Below, one piece after another: positions 4,524 through 5,152 of a stretch of DNA of 5,152 bases (position 1 is the stretch's first letter; every line of letters begins with the position of its first letter). The stretch comes from an uncultured Peptoniphilus sp. (lineage in GTDB: Bacteria; Bacillota; Clostridia; Tissierellales; Peptoniphilaceae), in assembly GCA_946999425.1 (NCBI GenBank), contig CAMQDG010000081.1:1-5152 (forward strand), read 5' to 3'. The notes beneath the pieces were generated by a model. That model saw nothing but the letters and a program-made list of their open reading frames with translations. It was not told the DNA's origin and made no database searches. The position numbers were made by a program, and so were the translations under genes.

Positions 4524-5152
4524 ATGAAAGAAAGTAAGAAAAGAATAATTGGGCTTTTCCTTGCCCTGGTAATGTTTATAGGTTGCCTATCCCTAAACCC
4601 AACAGTTACATATGCAGAAGGTGATGTGGCAATAAATGAGACAAACTTTCCTGACTCTAATTTTAGGGATTATGTAAGTAAAAATTTTGATGCTGATAAT
4701 AATGGATTTCTAAGCCAGTCAGAGTGTGATAATGTTGAAAAAATTAATATTTCTCAGTCCTTTGACACTGAGGATAATAGTAAAAAAGTTAAGAGCTTAA
4801 AAGGACTTGACCTTTTTAAAAATCTTAATGGTTTGTATTGTGAAAACAACCAACTAACAAATTTAGACCTAAGTAAAAACACAAAACTTGAGATATTGCG
4901 TTGTTATAACAATGATATAAAAGAATTAGACCTAAGTAAAAACACAAAACTTAAAGAATTGTCCTGTCCACATAATCAACTAACAAATTTAGATTTAAGT
5001 AAAAATACAGAACTTCAGATATTGGAATGTCATGACAACAGCCTAACAAGCTTAGATGCAAGTAAAAACACAACTCTTACAAGATTGGGCTGTGCTAACA
5101 ACCAACTAACAAGCTTGGACGTAAGTGGAGATACTGCTCTTGAGGATTTGAA
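4524..5152 (+). CDS. Secreted leucine-rich-repeat surface protein with EF-hand-like loop, partial (runs off right edge)
   Basis: The ATG at 4524 has GGAGGT at 4513-4518, a 5-nt spacer; 209 codons are visible. The start MKESKKRIIG is basic and is followed by a hydrophobic core (about 8-24). Likely signal peptidase I cleavage follows TYA31, before EGD; FIGC at 18-21 resembles a lipobox but has F at -3. Next comes a module with INETNFPDSNFRDYV (37-51) and a calcium-type loop D56-A-D-N-N-G-F-L-S-Q-S-E67, with acidic and Asn ligands at the canonical places. From residue 101, 21-residue leucine-rich repeats follow the pattern LxxLxCxxNQLTxLDLSKNTx. The same module plus repeats is common in exported proteins of anaerobic Firmicutes, often ending in a cell-wall anchor, which cannot be seen here. 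Adhesion or host binding is an inference. It stands alone behind its own promoter. Confidence 0.92.
   Translation, partial: MKESKKRIIGLFLALVMFIGCLSLNPTVTYAEGDVAINETNFPDSNFRDYVSKNFDADNNGFLSQSECDNVEKINISQSFDTEDNSKKVKSLKGLDLFKNLNGLYCENNQLTNLDLSKNTKLEILRCYNNDIKELDLSKNTKLKELSCPHNQLTNLDLSKNTELQILECHDNSLTSLDASKNTTLTRLGCANNQLTSLDVSGDTALEDL
4824..5152 (+). repeat. Tandem 63-nt repeats encoding 21-residue leucine-rich repeats
   Basis: Five full units are visible (residues 101-121, 122-142, 143-163, 164-184 and 185-205), and a sixth begins before the edge. Every unit is exactly 63 nt, with the repeat cysteine at residues 106, 127, 148, 169 and 190. The best conserved DNA block is around GACCTAAGTAAAAACACA, shared almost unchanged by units 1 and 2. 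Such near-identical blocks could allow repeat number to change by recombination or slippage. Confidence 0.9.

Noticed and set aside
4578..4586. Lipoprotein signal around FIGC in the repeat protein
   Set aside because: The -3 position is Phe rather than Leu/Val/Ile, and a good signal peptidase I site follows ten residues later after TYA.

Overview
This window comes from a very AT-rich, low-GC Gram-positive bacterium. The clues are strong AGGAGG-type ribosome binding sites, consensus sigma-A promoters, tRNA genes with the CCA end encoded, a one-piece Firmicute-type tmRNA, and a secreted leucine-rich-repeat protein with a GC-poor leader. The repeat protein and the gene set would fit an anaerobic coccus of the Peptoniphilus/Anaerococcus/Helcococcus group (Tissierellia), but that placement is inference and was not tested by alignment.

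Layout. Positions 2-2171 hold a tightly packed plus-strand operon. It contains the last 26 codons of a probable GntR-family (YtrA-like) regulator, an ABC transporter ATPase, and two small related ABC-2 type permeases. Gaps are 1 nt, 1 nt and an ATGA overlap, so the regulator and exporter very likely form one co-regulated unit. A consensus promoter then drives two tandem proline tRNAs (anticodons UGG and CGG), which end at a strong intrinsic terminator. Only about 10-20 nt after that terminator begins a HAD-family phosphatase gene, coupled by ATGA overlap to a VanZ-like membrane protein gene. The last base of the VanZ-like stop codon is the first base of the tmRNA gene ssrA (3675-4015), which ends in its own terminator at 4065-4093.

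From 4094 to about 4371 there is an extremely AT-rich non-coding stretch. A near-perfect promoter (TTGACA, 17 nt, TGC-TATAAT) and a leader of about 117 nt follow, leading into a secreted leucine-rich-repeat protein with an EF-hand-like loop. That gene runs off the right edge.

Most of the window is ordinary housekeeping and transport content, and I did not find a clear new system. The points most worth checking are the start codon and transcription source of the HAD gene, the 1-nt overlap of ssrA with its upstream gene, the predicted tag DNNNLAYAA, and the exact 21-residue cysteine ladder in the repeat protein.
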